Assembly: GCA_961205875.1 (NCBI GenBank)
Contig: OY540821.1
Location: 1,240,001 to 1,304,000, forward strand
Source of the DNA: Sialis fuliginosa
Lineage: Eukaryota > Arthropoda > Insecta > Megaloptera > Sialidae
Direction of reading: 5' to 3'
DNA length: 64,000 nt
Below are positions 54,245-64,000 of this stretch, in pieces (positions within the stretch are counted from its first letter, which is position 1; each line of letters begins with the position of its first letter). The notes below the pieces were generated by a model. It made no database searches and was not told the origin of the DNA. It saw nothing but the letters and a program-made list of their open reading frames with translations. The position numbers were made by a program, and so were the translations under genes.

Positions 54245-55038
54245 GTGAGTCTTTTTTTTGTGTACTTTAATATCCATCTGTCGTTTCTTCAACCAGTACC
54301 TAAATTATACAGTCCACTAATTGTACCACGAAGCCCAGAAGGGCGCCAACAATATCTATTACAAAAACATTCACTATTTCGTATACAAAATCTGGCACTT
54401 GGCTATTACACAAAAACTAAAACTATTTCGAATACAAAATCTTTCACTATTTCCATTACACAAAACTTGCACTATTTTGAATATGAAAAGGTGGCCGCTA
54501 CCACAGAGCCTTACTTCTCCTTAGCTTGCATTACAGGGCTAAGGTAGCTACACTGTTTCCTAGATTTATTTATTTAACACTTTCGACACTTTATAATGTA
54601 TTGTCTTACTCATGACTGTGCTAACGACTGACTCAATACATATCTTCCGAGGTCTCTCTACAAAAAATGATTACCTAATGTTATAACTAATTTCTACAAA
54701 TCATTATATGTACATATAATAACCCAAGCGGCTATAATATAATATTGTTACAGTGTCATAAAAATTAATTTTTCGTTATGTGTTTAACAAAGATCAATAA
54801 ATGTTAGTTACTATTTAAGATTTTGTAATACGACACTTATGATTAGACAAAGATTATTGTATAACAACTTTTATTTTGATCTGAATAAAACTAAATTTTT
54901 ATTCTGCATTACTGCGTCATTGAGATAATGGTCATACGTAATTCAGGGGCCCTCAATACGTGTAATTCTGTTTAAATCTCGAGTTCGAATTTTTTCATGG
55001 TCACTATACCTACTTTATTATACAATACATTTCATGTA
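54245..55038. other. Intergenic DNA with a Z-like fragment
   Basis: 54350-54480 has several degenerate repeats of 'ACAAAAAC..TTCACTATTTCG' spaced about 30 bp. 54910-55015 matches the 'CATTGAGATAATGG..GTACG' part of the repeat at 45360 and 57605. No supported gene. Confidence 0.4.
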
Positions 55039-57131
55039 CACTAAGGTGGCCCCCATTTTTCAAAATGCGATTCTCGAAAGTCTTATGGTCTAATTTTATG
55101 CCAATAGATAAAAAACGACCCGTGACAAAGTTTGAGGTCAATCGAATAACTTTTACCCGGCGCGCAAGCCCCTCAAACTCAAAAAATGCCAAAATTTGAT
55201 ACTTCCACATATTTTTATGAAATTAAATGCATTAATTCTTAATGAAATTAATTATAATTTATTATTTTCTAAAAGTACATTAAATTACCTTTTCAACAAA
55301 TGCAAATTCGAAAAAATCGAGCAAGAAATGGCGAAATAAGAAGAATTTATTCGAAAAAAAAAATGAAATTCGAACATTTAATTTTTATTATATTTATAAC
55401 TTCAAATTTTTAGATTTTGAATTTCCAATGACGTTGCAATGAATCATCTACGATTTTCGTCGACTTATCCATGTTTTAGCGCTTTAACAATTTTTTTTAA
55501 CTTTGATGTCGAAAAAATGCTAATCCGACAACCTCCGAAGATAAATACCAAAGATGATTAGACATTTTGTGCAGAATACAATCCGAAATCTCATTATTTG
55601 GTGCTTCAACACTTATCGGGTATCAAAACCAGATTTTGACGTACAATTTTACTAAAAATATGGAAATTCGGCAACCTCCGGACATAAATACCAAAAATAA
55701 TTAGACATTTTGTGGAGAATACATTCCAAAATCTCGCGGTTTCTTTCTGTGTAAGCGAGAGCAGTTTTAATAAAAAAAATCAAATAATTATTTGGTGCTT
55801 CAACACTTATCGGGTATCAAAACCAGATTTTGACGTACAATTTAACCAAAAATATAGTAGGACTGGGAGTTCGTAATTTGTATTGGTTTGGGATTGTTCC
55901 ACTTCCAGAAAAAGATTAACATTACATTACAACATCATCTTCATGCCAGATTGGATGATAATGTTGTAATTCAGCATATATCTGATGATGAACGTGTGGA
56001 AATTATCGATTTTTGCTTGTTTGAATTGAAGAAAGAAATATTTATGACGAGTTTCTTGAGTTAGTTATTCTTTTTCTGGAAGTGGAACAATCCCAAACCG
56101 ATACAAATTACGAACTCCTGGTCCTACTCATCACGGCCAGATGAATGTCCAAGGCCATGTATGTCCTGAAAATTTTTCCTTTTCGAGAGCAATTTATTCT
56201 TGTAGCTCGCAAAAAAGCCTTTTGCCGAATAATCTATTTTTTTGTTTCAATTGTACGTCAAAGTCTGGTTTCGATATCCAATAAGTGTTGAAGCACCGAA
56301 TAATTATTTGAATTTTTTTAAACTGCTATCGCTTACAGGGCTACACAGAAACAGATCGTGAGATTTCGGAATGTATTCTCCACAAAATAGTTAATCATCT
56401 TTGGTATTTATCTTCGGAGGTTGCCGAATTTCCATATTTTTGGTTAAATTGTACGTCAAAATCTGGTTTTGATACCCGATAAGTGTTGAAGCACCAAATA
56501 ATGGTTTGATTTTTTTATTAAAACTGCTATCGCTTACACAGAAACAAACCGCGAGATTTCGGATTGTATTCTGCACAAAATGTCTAATCATCTTTGGTAT
56601 TTATCTTCGGTGGTTTTCGGATTAGGATTTTTTTCGACATCAAAGTTTCTTCGAAAATAAAAAAAAATTGTTAAAGCGCTAAAACATGGATAAGTCGACG
56701 AAAATCGTAGATGATTCATTGCAACGTCATTGGAAATTCAAAATCTAAAAATTTGAAGTTATAAATATAATAAAAATTAAATGTTCGAATTTCATTTTTT
56801 TTTCGAATAAATTCTTCTTATTTCGCCATTTCTTGCTCGATTTTTTCGAATTTGCATTTGTTGAAAAGGTAATTTAATGTACTTTTAGAAAATAATAAAT
56901 TATAATTAATTTCATTAAGAATTAATGCATTTAATTTCATAAAAATATGTATAAGTATCAAATTTTGGCATTTTTTGAGTTTGAGGGGCTTGCGCGCCGG
57001 GTAAAAGTTATTCGATTGACTTCAAACTTTGTCACGGGTCGTTTTTTATCTATTGGCATAAAATAAGACCATAAGACCTTTGAAAATCAGACAACGAAAT
57101 TTCTCCATAGAGCTCCGGGCCACCTTAATGT
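55039..57131. mobile_element. 2.1-kb foldback element with TA flanks
   Basis: CACTAAGGTGGCCC at 55039 is matched by the inverse of GGGCCACCTTAATG ending at 57131, flanked by TA on both sides. The outer arms of about 350 bp and the inner blocks are complementary, for example 'GGTTTGGGATTGTTCCACTT' near 55885 against 'AAGTGGAACAATCCCAAACC' near 56080. No transposase; short frames are chance. Probably a non-autonomous Tc1/mariner-superfamily foldback. Confidence 0.8.
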
Positions 57132-57339
57132 ACACATATGTATAAAAAAGTAAAAATCGGTAACTTTTAAATTATGTACACTGCTTTTATCCACTGTAAA
57201 ATATACGTATAATATTCACAATCATTCCAAGTTCTTATAATTTCGAAAAGCCAGTTAAAGTTTTTGGTTCAGTTCCGATTCGAAGTCTTGATTTTTTATA
57301 CATTACTGCCCTTTACCTAAGAGTAGATTGTTGTAAGGT

Positions 57340-57720
57340 TATTTGTGTAAAATTAGGCAATTCAATTTCAAACTAAAATTTTTGGGAGAAAAAATGAACG
57401 GAACATAAATTATAGATAAAGAGTTTTTTCTACAACTTTAATTTTTTTTTTAATTCTACTGCGCACCGTTTCAAAAATAATTCGAAAAATTGACTTCAGT
57501 AAACATACGTTTTTGATTTAGTGATGGTTTGCAAATAGGAGGTGCACATCTACCTTAAGTTTAAAATTTCATGTTTGTAAGTCTCGCCGTTTTGGCACAC
57601 ACACAGACGTCATTGAGATAATGGTCGTACGAGATTCAGGGACCCTCAATTCGTGTAATTCCATTAAAATGTCGAGTTTAAATTTTTTCATGGTCACTAT
57701 ACATTATTATAAGTACAGTA
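57340..57720 (+). repeat. Z-like repeat fragment
   Basis: Shares 'CGCACCGTTTCAAAAATAAT', 'GGTGCACATCT' and 'ACGTCATTGAGATAATGG' with 45170-45440 (and its duplicate at 53260-53530). The ACACACACAGACG tract near 57597 is a shortened version of the shared GACA module. 57132-57339 shows no gene. Confidence 0.6.
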
Positions 57721-58316
57721 CATTTCATGTATGTATAAAAAATTAAAAATAGTCACCAATAGTTCGATCTTCCTTATCAGAATTTCTATTAATTATTAGC
57801 TTATTCACAAAGGACAGCAAATAATAAGACAAGTAATTTTCACTAATTTCCTTATCTTGTTACCAAAGTACCTACTTTATTAGTAAAGTCTTAGACAAGG
57901 AAAGATAAAAAACAAATAACACATTACCTAGCGTTGTTACCATATCGCACCACGAAAAATCACTCCACGGATCATTCAGATTTTAAAATAAATATCAATT
58001 GTTTTGAATTATAAAATGAATTAATAATAAATGTTTTATATTGAGTTTAAAAGTATTTCAGTGATAATTAATTAACAGAGAAACGTCTATTTGGAACTTT
58101 CATCTCTCATACATACTAAATTCAATTGTAATTCAAAGCATATTTGCATATTATAAATTTTCAACTGACGCCTATGGGATAATATGCGATTTTTACAATT
58201 AAAAAAAGATGCCCGCCTACAAATTTTGGTAACACTTTCATATACGGACTAGCATTGGTTGTTATGTATCCATAGTCTGTCCTAATCTAAGAGTAAAGTA
58301 CTAAAGAAAATTATCT
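57721..58316. other. AT-rich intergenic DNA
   Basis: No gene or repeat family is recognised by eye. Confidence 0.3.
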
Positions 58317-59052
58317 AAAAACATCTGCCAAGTAAATGCACAGTGCTTCCTCGTGCTAAATTCACCAAAGGTAGTTAATTATTGAACATTTTAAATAAAA
58401 ACCGATAATGTTGAGATAAATTGCCTGGAATTGGTTAACCATTTAATTTTTATACAATTTTACTAAAAAATATTAGTTCGAAATTTTTCTCAAAACACAC
58501 CTGATTATTTTTTCGTATATTTTAAATTTTTTGACAAATGTCAAAATGACATTTAAAACGTCAAAATGACATTTAATATATCCAAGCAAATATCAATTTA
58601 GAAAAACAAAACACGAATTTTTAAAATAAATTGAGATAAATCTTTGTAATGGAATATTTTACAACAAACGTTGTAGACCTATATTATAGGAAATTTAATG
58701 TTCTACAAAAAATATTCTATAAAATTTTCACGTAACATGTGTCGTTCTTGAGATATCTTGGAAAAATAAATATTTTGGGATCTCACCCCTCCCCCTTACA
58801 CATGATTTTGATAATTTTGAAATGGGACCGTCCTCAAGCCAGACCCAACCATCCGACCAAGTTTCAATAATATCGGTTCAGTGGTTCATGAGTTATGCGT
58901 GTGACAAGGATCCAGGGGACAGAGGGACACACGGACGGACGGACACACAGACAGACACGGAACGAAAAGTAATTACCTTGACGTGAAACGGATAAATCAA
59001 TCTGAAACGATCACATAGCTTCTCGTATCTTTGATATTGCGAGGAAGCAAAA
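58317..59052 (+). repeat. Family X repeat, copy 6 (complete)
   Basis: It runs from 'AAAACATCTGCCAAGTAAAT' to 'TTGATATTGCGAGGAAGCA'. It contains 'GACATTTAAAACGTCAAAAT', 'GGACGGACGGACACACAGAC' near 58933 and 'CTTCTCGTATCTTTGATATT'. It lacks part of the internal stretch present in copies 3 and 4 just before the 3' end. Confidence 0.8.
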
Positions 59053-59481
59053 AAGCAACATCTATTTTAGTTAATCAAAGCACACAATGTAGTTGAAATC
59101 GAAATTAAAAATCCCAAACAATCGATCCGACACGACGGTACACAAAACATGACGTCACCAGTACTGTTATATGGCACGCAATCATGCTATAGTGACGTCA
59201 TATTGGCATGATTATAATTTGCATGACACCCAGAATAGGACTTCTCGTGTGTCTTATAATATTCACGTATGTATTTGTGTCTCAGTGTGTGTGTGTGTGA
59301 GTGTGCAGGGGTGGATCTACATATACAGTCGACTCTCGATAATTTGAAACTCAAGGGACCAGAGAAAAAGTTCAAATTACCTAGAGATCAAAATAATAAG
59401 AGTTCAAATAACCAAAAGGAAGTTAGGAAAAAATTCAAATAAACAAAAGTTTGATTAAAAGTACGTACATATGTACAGTTT
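59053..59481. other. Intergenic DNA with GT microsatellite and a pogo/Tigger-like end
   Basis: Two TGACGTCA octamers lie near 59150 and 59193. A GT run is at about 59285-59299. 'TACAGTCGACTCTCGATAAT' near 59325 resembles one end of pogo/Tigger DNA transposons as I know them; no matching right end was found. No gene. Confidence 0.4.
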
Positions 59482-59484
59482 GTA

Positions 59485-59871
59485 CAGTCGCCTGCAGAAC
59501 TCGTCTGGCACTCTAAAGGCTAAAATCGCTTACAACAGATTCCAAATTTAAAGACAAACATCATCGGTTATCTTTTTCTATCAAATTTAATATATTTAAA
59601 TACTAAAATTCGGAATATCAAATATTTATTGCCACAAAATTTACGTATACAATTTTCAATAGATTACATAATAATTTAATTGCACAAATATATATGAGTA
59701 CTAAAACGAAGAGTAGTTCTTTATCTAGCAAATAAATTTCAAAATATCTGTCTTTATTTGATACATGGAGAAATGATTTAAATATTATAATTGCACAAAT
59801 GGGAGGAGCCTACTAAGTTTGTGATAAACGAAAATGAATACAAACTGCAAGACCATTAATGCAGGTGACTG
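59485..59871. mobile_element. 387-bp MITE with TA duplication
   Basis: CAGTCGCCTGCA at 59485 and TGCAGGTGACTG to 59871 are inverted repeats with one mismatch. TA flanks both ends (59483-59484 and 59872-59873). The interior is AT-rich without coding. Fits a Tc1/mariner or pogo-type MITE. Confidence 0.7.
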
Positions 59872-59901
59872 TACAACGTGGTCTTTATTTAAAAAGTAAT
59901 A

Positions 59902-60723
59902 TACAGGGTGGGGCATTTAAAGTGTTACAGATTATTATTTCAGAACCATCGCATATTTGAAAAAAATGTTTCGATCAAAAAATGTTTGGTTGTGAGGGGG
60001 TAATCAAATAGTAATATTTATTTGCTATTTTAACGTAGCCTTCAAGGATATTTGAAGGTCAACATCATTTTTTTAAATAAGAATCTATAGTTTTTATTTG
60101 GTAATTTTATTCTATGTGAAAAAACACGAATCTTTCATTGAAAACTTTTTTTTGAACAACCTAAGCTTTCCAAGGTATCTAACAAAATAATTCGAGATTT
60201 TTAACTTTCAAGAATTCGGAAACCATTAACCTTAGTAAAAAGTACAAGACACAAAAAATGTTTATTTTGGTTTATTAAAGCTTGGAGAATTAATTTAAAA
60301 ATCTAAAAAACTTTTTCTATTTATTTTATTTTAACATAACCAAAAAAAATTTACGAAATGTTAAAAAAATTCTAGAATAATTCTCCAATTTTCATTAGAC
60401 CAAAATAAACATTTTTGTATTTTGTACTTTTTTCTAAAGTTTATGGTTTCTGAGTAAAAAAATCTTGAAAGTTCAAAATCTCGAATTATTTTGTTAGATA
60501 TTAAGGAAAGCTTGGGTTGTTCAAAAAAAATTTCAATGAATTATTCGTGTTTTTTGACGTAGAATAAGATTACTAAATAAAAACTATATATAGGTTCCTA
60601 TTTAAAAAAATGATATTGACCTTCAAATATCCTTGAAGGCTACGTTAAAATAGCAAATAAATATTACTATTCGATTACCCCTTCACAACCAAAAATTTTT
60701 TGGTTGTAACATTTTTTGCCATA
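59902..60723. mobile_element. Foldback MITE, copy 2, right end lost
   Basis: Starts TACAGGGTGGGGCATTTAA as at 5891 and follows that copy through 'GGTTGTGAGGGGGTAAT' and its inverse. The right arm stops after 'TTTTTTGGTTGTAACATTTT' (60723), so the last roughly 60 bp, including the terminal repeat, are missing where family Y2 begins. Confidence 0.8.
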
Positions 60724-60729
60724 TCATAC

Positions 60730-61500
60730 AAAAAATAATAAAACAGCCTAGTGCGTGTTGGGCACGCACCTGATAGGTTTCCGTAGTCATTACGATTTAT
60801 AAACAAGATTTTTTTTATAAACTATTTTAGCTACAGTGTTCGTTATAATTTTCATTGAAGATTTAGATTTTTTGCATCGATAGTTTAGAAAGTAGAAGGT
60901 GGGAGAGGACGCTCTGATAACGACATTTAAATGCAAATATATCGTGACTGAAGGGTTAAAATCAAAAGATCATTTAACATTTTTTGTTGCATTTTAGGAT
61001 ACCTATCCAATGACCCCCCATTCAATGGGATATGTGAAAAAAAAATGTGATTTCACTTTTCAGTTTATGGGAGGGGGGTCCAAATTAATTTTGACAGTGT
61101 TCGTTATAATTTTCAGTGGAAGTACTAATTCAAAGCTCGAATTTTTTCGGATTTTTTAAATAGATAGTTTAGAAATAAAGGGGGAGGGGCGCTCTGATCA
61201 CGACTTTGAACGCAAATATATCGTGACTGAAGGGTTAAAATCAAAATGTCATATAACATTTTTTATTGCATTTTAGGAGACCTATCTAATGACTCCCCAC
61301 TCAATGGGGTAAGTGAAAAAAAAATGTTAGTTCACTTTTCAGTCAATGGAAAGGGGGTCCAAAAAAAATGTTTTTTCCAAAATCTTATCATTTCTGTTTT
61401 TGTGTTATCAGTCTTCGTCCGTATACCAAATTTCATCTTAATCGGCTTAAATTTTTTGAGGACGGACATGGCGAAACTATAAGGTTTGTTCAACGAAAAC
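60730..61500 (+). repeat. Family Y2 repeat, copy 5 (longest)
   Basis: It runs from 'GCGTGTTGGGCACGCACCTG' and 'TTTCCGTAGTCATTACG' to 'GGCTTAAATTTTTTGAGG' and 'ACGGACATGGCG'. The 'ATCGTGACTGAAGGGTTAAA' block occurs twice (near 60940 and 61218), so the copy has an internal duplication. No coding content. Confidence 0.7.
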
Positions 61501-61604
61501 CTAAAAATGAGGTACTTGATGAAATGCTGTCACAAAGTTGATGAATTTCTCTATGAACTGTAATTCTGTTTGGTTCTGTTATAATTTTGTATTCCTTTTT
61601 TAGG

Positions 61605-62370
61605 GTTCCAAAGAAACCCTATTAATCTCACTTTGTCGTCCGTCCGTTTGTCCATCCGTCCGTCTTTTTCACTCAAAGCTAAATAGCTCGTAAACTGTAT
61701 AAGCTAGAAACTTGACATTTTTACTGAACATGTAAAATGATGCCCTCTAGTAAAACATGTACAAATACATATATTGAAAATATATTTTTTTAGGGCTGGG
61801 GGGGGGGGGGCACTAAGGAGCTAAAGCTAAGTAATTTTTTTTTTTTACTAAGGCATTTGGCACGTTAAAATCTATAACTAAACAAGCGGAATATGATCCT
61901 TACTCTATTTTTTTCCAAATCAAAAATGGTGCCTGCAAGGAGCTTTAAAGCAAATAAAAAAAAAAAAAAAAAATTGTATACCAAGACGTGTGGGATGTCA
62001 AAATATACATCTCAAATAGTAGAATACAAATTTATTTTTTATTTTTTTCTAACTCAAAAATAGTGCCTGTAGGGGGCTAAAAACACTGTTTTATATTGTC
62101 TTATACTGGCTCAAAAAATCTGAAAAAAATTTGGTAACGAGGATTTAGTGGGACTACCAACGACAAATACTAAAGTCAATAATATAATTTTAAATTTTGG
62201 ATTATAGGGAGGGGTGTCGAAATGTACATCTCAATTGTAAAATATGACCATATTTTTTAGTTTTTTTCTTACTCTAAAATAGTGTCTGTAAGTGGCTCCA
62301 AACAGTCCACATATTACGTACTTCGGAACCCATATGACATACACTTGTGTATTTCTTGCCCGAATTATTT
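61605..62370 (+). repeat. Family Y1 repeat, uninterrupted copy
   Basis: Matches 6855-7195 followed directly by 8741-9210. At the point where W copies sit in the other element there is only a poly-A stretch (about 61957-61974). It contains 'TTGTCGTCCGTCCGTTTGTC' near 61634, a G12-13 run near 61798-61810 and 'GTGCCTGTAGGGGGCTAAAA'. No coding content. Confidence 0.7.
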
Positions 62371-62549
62371 ATGATAAGGAGCAAACCAAAGAGACATTTC
62401 TGGATTTTCCATAATTTTTTAAATAAAGCAACTATTAAGGCGTCAGATATTATTATTATTATGTTCAGGAAACATAAATCTATCGATTAGAAATGATTTT
62501 TAACGGGCGGCTATAATTACGTCGGCCATTTTTTTTACACGTTTAGATT

Positions 62550-63783
62550 CCCGGGAAAAAATTTCAGATCTGAAGTGATCAAATCAGGTCTCGGTTGATT
62601 TTCATTTTGAAACAAATCAGATCTTTGTAGATCGTTGTGGGTCTTTGCAGATAGTTGTAGATCTCTGTAGATTTTTGTAGATCGTGATCTTTGCAGATCG
62701 TTGTAGGTCTTTGCAGATAGTTGTAAATCTTTGTAGATCGTTGTAGATTTTTGCAGATCGTGATCTTAATAGATCGTTGTAGATCTTTGCAGATAGTTGT
62801 AGGTCGTTGCAAATCTTTGTAGATCGTGATCTTTATAGATCGTTGTAGATCTTTGCAGATCGTTGTAAATCTTTGCAGATCGTTGTTGATCTTTGTAGAT
62901 CGTTGTACATCTTTGCAGATCGTCGTAAATCGTGAGATTAAAACGTATTGTTTGTATTTTAATCAATTTAAAAAAAATATGTGTATTTGTTATTTTAACA
63001 ATACGAGCCTTAAATATCACTTAATACGTGTCTGGACTTTTTTTTTCATTTTATTAAATTTAATAATAATATCTTATGTTTCTATGCTGTATTTACTGTA
63101 AATATTGAATTTTTCTCTGTTTCGCTACTTATGGTATTCATTATAGAAAATCGTAAATATCTCGACTCCTGTGCTAGATAGAGGGTTGTTTTGCTCCCCA
63201 CACGCCTAGAGTCCCGGAGTCCCGAAGTTTTTTTTCCGCTGGATCGAATGAGACCAATTACAACCCTTCATCTGTGACAGGGGGTGAGTTGTGAATTTTT
63301 TTATTAATTTAATACACGGGCCTCAAATATCATTCAATACGTTTTTTTTAATTGATTAAATTATAAACAAGGTTTCTATATAGTATATGTGCATTTGTTA
63401 TTTAAGGTATACAAAAGTTTATTTATGAATAAACAGTATTTTCACTTTCATTCGTATAAGTCAAGTCGGATCAGTTAGTAATAAGGTAATACAATACATA
63501 TATGGTGGTTCTCTTCTCCAGGATTGCTCTTCGAACCTATTTACTGCGGGAAGTCAAGCTGTGTGTGTGTTCAAAAACAGAATCAAATCCCCGATCTGTG
63601 CAGGTCTGTGTTGATCTTCATTTTGGAACATATCAACGCAGATCAACACAGATCTGTGTTCATCTCCGTAGATCTGCGTTGATCTCCATTGATATGTTCC
63701 AAAATGAATATCAAAACATCAAAGCAGATCTGTAAAAATGCAGATCTGATTTGATCACTTTAGATCTGAAATTTTTTCCCGGG
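62550..63783. mobile_element. TIR element with GATC-rich minisatellite
   Basis: CCCGGGAAAAAATTTCAGAT at 62550 is inverse to the sequence ending GGG at 63783, and complementarity extends through 'CTGAAGTGATCAAATCAG'. The left interior is a 22-bp-type minisatellite; the middle (62945-63370) is shared with 14930-15336; the right interior has further GATCTGTGTTGATC-type units in inverted arrangement. No protein is recognised. The class is unknown. A direct repeat of about 30 bp ('AAATAAAGCAACTATTAAGG' onward) lies at 62411 and 63789, outside the TIRs. Confidence 0.7.
62625..62935. repeat. Degenerate minisatellite, 11/22-bp unit
   Basis: About 28 half-units of the type AGATCTTTGCAG / ATCGTTGTAG. 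GATC recurs every 11 bp or a multiple of it. Read on the - strand in any frame this gives low-complexity peptides (LQRSTTIYKD-like); these frames are artefacts of the repeat. Confidence 0.9.
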
Positions 63784-64000
63784 TTGTCATAAAAAAATAA
63801 AGCAACTATTAAGGCATCAGATATTTATATGGCGATTAATAAAATAAGAAAATTAACAAATTTTATAATTAACTGACGGGATGCTATACATTTTTCGGCT
63901 AGTTTATTACATAACTGACGGGTTGCCCCTATCTAAAGGCAGCGTCCTAGGATCATAGGATCCATTTAGCTGAGTTCTTAATATCCCAATTAACAAATTT
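63784..64000. other. Right-edge DNA, no gene
   Basis: After the direct repeat at 63789-63822 the sequence contains two 'AACTGACGGG' phrases (near 63871 and 63914). Nothing else is recognised before the window ends. Confidence 0.3.

Noticed and set aside
54059..54547. 162-codon frame as a host gene
   Set aside because: Its first third lies in the duplicated segment, it reads through a strong donor-like site, and the remainder comes from degenerate short repeats. No domain is recognised.
59150..59200. Two TGACGTCA motifs as a cAMP-response regulatory region
   Set aside because: No gene or promoter nearby; two octamers alone are weak evidence.
62579..63020. Open frames on the - strand with LQRSTTIYKD-type peptides
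   Set aside because: They are translations of the GATC minisatellite; several frames give similar low-complexity peptides and there is no start context or domain.

Overview
The window reads as repeat-dense intergenic DNA from an arthropod, most likely an insect. It is strongly AT-rich outside the retrotransposon coding regions. It carries short TTAGG/CCTAA runs (the usual insect telomere motif) and a mix of Ty3/Gypsy, Penelope, mariner, PIF/Harbinger, piggyBac-type and hAT-type elements, which is typical of insect genomes. I cannot place it to order from sequence alone. I found no convincing host protein-coding gene, tRNA, rRNA or CRISPR array. Almost all long open frames belong to transposable elements (TEs) or are chance frames in AT-rich or tandemly repeated DNA.

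Two Ty3/Gypsy LTR retrotransposons are the only large coding units. Gypsy-1 (15337-22712, + strand) has a complete 960-bp 5' LTR, a tRNA-Lys-type primer site, a very long AT-rich leader, a gag broken by one frameshift in an A run, an intact pol, and a 3' LTR that stops after 496 bp. Gypsy-2 (46096-52223, - strand) looks intact: two identical 742-bp LTRs, the same primer site, a 443-residue gag and a complete pol. Neither has an env frame. In both, gag and pol are joined by the same -1 slippery heptamer (A AAA AAC). Each heptamer is followed by a predicted H-type pseudoknot, and the two pseudoknots are built from unrelated stem sequences. Gypsy-2 is flanked by a 1,962-bp direct duplication of host DNA instead of a short target-site duplication, which suggests recombination between two insertions.

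The rest is nested non-autonomous DNA. Layout: 1-3.5 kb, an inverted pair of one repeat family (Z). 3.54-5.03 kb, a PIF/Harbinger derivative with a 142-bp tandem array and an N-terminal transposase remnant. 5.9-6.8 kb, a foldback MITE. 6.85-9.2 kb, a family-Y1 element split by two tandem copies of another (W). 10.4-11.6 kb, an inverted-repeat pair. 12.2-12.8 kb, a broken mariner next to a palindrome. 14.9-22.7 kb, Gypsy-1 inserted into a TIR element that has a second copy at 62.5-63.8 kb. 22.7-28.6 kb, family-V elements, one split by a TA-flanked element that contains a Penelope GIY-YIG fragment. 31-44 kb, several foldbacks including a 2.3-kb near-palindrome, an hAT-type element with an 8-bp duplication, a piggyBac-type MITE at TTAA, and many family-X copies. 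44.1-54.2 kb, Gypsy-2 and its duplicated flank. 55.0-57.1 kb, another large foldback. 58.3-64 kb, further X, Y1 and Y2 copies and a GATC-rich minisatellite element.

An unexplained pattern runs across the window. At least six otherwise dissimilar repeat families carry the same short module: a GTCT/GTCC-rich tract followed by a loosely conserved stretch of the form 'AACTC..GAACC..CCGAT..GAAATTTGG'. There are roughly 20 occurrences on both strands. This and the pair of frameshift pseudoknots are the signals I consider most worth following.
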